Shown: in pieces, positions 5,309 to 6,070 of the stretch
How the letters are laid out: the number at the start of each line of letters is the position of its first letter
Position numbering within the stretch: the stretch's first letter is position 1
Origin: a bacterium
GTDB taxonomy: Bacteria > Blakebacterota > Blakebacteria > Blakebacterales > Blakebacteraceae
Assembly: GCA_025774615.1 (NCBI GenBank)
Contig: JALGVQ010000240.1
Coordinates: 1 to 6,070, forward strand
DNA: 6,070 nucleotides
Reading direction: 5' to 3'
Translations under genes and position numbers: made by a program
The notes under the pieces: generated by a model
Database searches by the model: none
Told to the model about the DNA's origin: nothing
Seen by the model: only the letters and a program-made list of their open reading frames with translations

Positions 5309-6070
5309 AGAGAGTAATCAGACAGTTATCTGTCGCGATGACCGGCCTGCTTCTGTCGTCGGGGCTGACACTCCTGCCGATCGGCACGACCGATGCGCAG
5401 GAAACGGGTCGGATCGTCGGTACCGTCATCGATGCCGGGACGGGGGAGCCCCTCTCCCGGGCAAACATCCGGGTACTCGGATCGACCCTGGGTACCATCA
5501 CCAACGCTGAAGGATCGTACCACCTGTTGCTTCCCCCGGGATCGTGGCGGATCCTCTTCACCTACCTGGGATACCGGACCGATACCCTCGGAGTGGAACT
5601 CAGTCAGGAGACGGTTGAGCGGAATATCGCGCTTGAACCGATCCCGCTCATGATGCCTTCCCTGGTGGTGAGAGCAGATGCCGGGACTCCGGGTGAGGAA
5701 CTGATGCGCAAGGCGATCGCGGCCAAGGAAGCCATGCTGTCGGGACTTCGCACCTTCCGGTTCGATGCCTACACACGCACCCTCATCACCGGGGGCCGGG
5801 AGGGTACACCTCCTGAGGAACTGGAGATCGCCGGCATCCTCGAAACGCAGACCAGGGGATACTGGCAGGCTCCCGACCAGAACCTGGAGATGATAACCGC
5901 CCGGAGGCAGACGGCGACCTTCGCGCCGACGCAGAACGTCTTCACCTCCGGGAGATTGCCGAACTTCTACCACGACCGGGTGATCGTGGCCGACACATCG
6001 GTCCCGAGCCCGATGGCCTCGGACGCCCTCGATCACTACACCTACTCGATCACAGATACGCTCAGTCAGA
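5305..6070 (+). CDS. Carboxypeptidase-regulatory-like / DUF5686-type envelope protein, N-terminal part
   Basis: From the GTG at 5305 the frame stays open to the window edge (255 codons, 3' truncated). Residues 1-32 form a signal peptide: basic MKRVIRQ, a hydrophobic core, and a cut after TDA, before QE. Residues 36-112 match a carboxypeptidase-D regulatory-like beta-sandwich, with GTVIDAGTGEPLSRANIRVLG (39-59), then TNAEGSYHLLLPPG, then FTYLGYRTDTL. The next part, starting ELMRKAIAAKEAMLSGLRTF (132-151) and YTRTL (156-160), resembles the opening of DUF5686 proteins of Bacteroidota and relatives. Those end in a predicted outer-membrane barrel, which here would lie beyond the window. The GTG overlaps the amidohydrolase stop (GTGA), with only a short GAGG just ahead of it, so translation probably depends on re-initiation. 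An in-frame ATG at 5338 is less likely because it would drop the basic n-region. A TonB-dependent receptor remains an alternative for the missing part. The role is unknown. Confidence 0.75.
   Translation, partial: MKRVIRQLSVAMTGLLLSSGLTLLPIGTTDAQETGRIVGTVIDAGTGEPLSRANIRVLGSTLGTITNAEGSYHLLLPPGSWRILFTYLGYRTDTLGVELSQETVERNIALEPIPLMMPSLVVRADAGTPGEELMRKAIAAKEAMLSGLRTFRFDAYTRTLITGGREGTPPEELEIAGILETQTRGYWQAPDQNLEMITARRQTATFAPTQNVFTSGRLPNFYHDRVIVADTSVPSPMASDALDHYTYSITDTLSQ

Noticed and set aside
5326-6036. Minus-strand frame of 236 codons antisense to the last gene
   Set aside because: It shows no motif or start signal, and the plus-strand frame there has a signal peptide and a recognisable regulatory-like domain.
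1-6070. CRISPR array, tRNA/rRNA, insertion sequence, toxin-antitoxin or phage defence genes
   Set aside because: I searched both strands by eye and found no regularly spaced repeats, cloverleaf or rRNA-like sequence, terminal inverted repeats or transposase motifs.

Overview
The window is a GC-rich (about 60% by eye), densely coding bacterial segment with six protein genes, two of them cut by the window edges. Near-abutting genes, GTG starts, Shine-Dalgarno sites, signal peptides and a lipobox point to a Gram-negative bacterium. An outer-membrane type protein with a carboxypeptidase-regulatory-like domain followed by a DUF5686-like region, together with an exported S9 peptidase, suggests the Bacteroidota/Gemmatimonadota (FCB) side of the tree. 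Gemmatimonadota would fit the base composition, but the phylum is an inference.

Layout from left to right: (1) minus strand, the first 121 codons of an exported S9 (prolyl oligopeptidase-like) peptidase, running off the left edge; (2) a 179-bp divergent spacer with a plausible promoter for the genes to the right; (3) plus strand, a two-gene operon of a LOG-family (TIGR00730) Rossmann-fold nucleotide hydrolase and, 20 bp later, an exported M55 D-aminopeptidase of the DppA type; (4) minus strand, a MATE-family efflux transporter meeting the M55 gene tail to tail with no spacer; (5) an 83-bp divergent spacer; (6) plus strand, a lipoprotein amidohydrolase of the N-acyl-D-amino-acid deacylase family, overlapping by 4 nt (GTGA) the start of (7) the carboxypeptidase-regulatory-like/DUF5686-type envelope protein, which runs off the right edge.

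Four of the six products carry export signals. Three of those are predicted amide or peptide hydrolases (S9, M55, D-aminoacylase-like), and two of these belong to families that act on D-amino acid derivatives. A reasonable but unproven reading is a small periplasm/envelope hydrolase neighbourhood that could scavenge D-amino-acid-containing peptides or acylated D-amino acids. I see no RNA gene, CRISPR array, insertion sequence, phage gene or defence system, and no stretch over 300 bp without a gene. Nothing here is clearly an undescribed system. The most useful leads are the paired D-amino-acid hydrolases, the Cys-to-Asp change at a zinc-ligand position of the amidohydrolase, the translational coupling to the envelope protein, and a strong excess of GATC sites.
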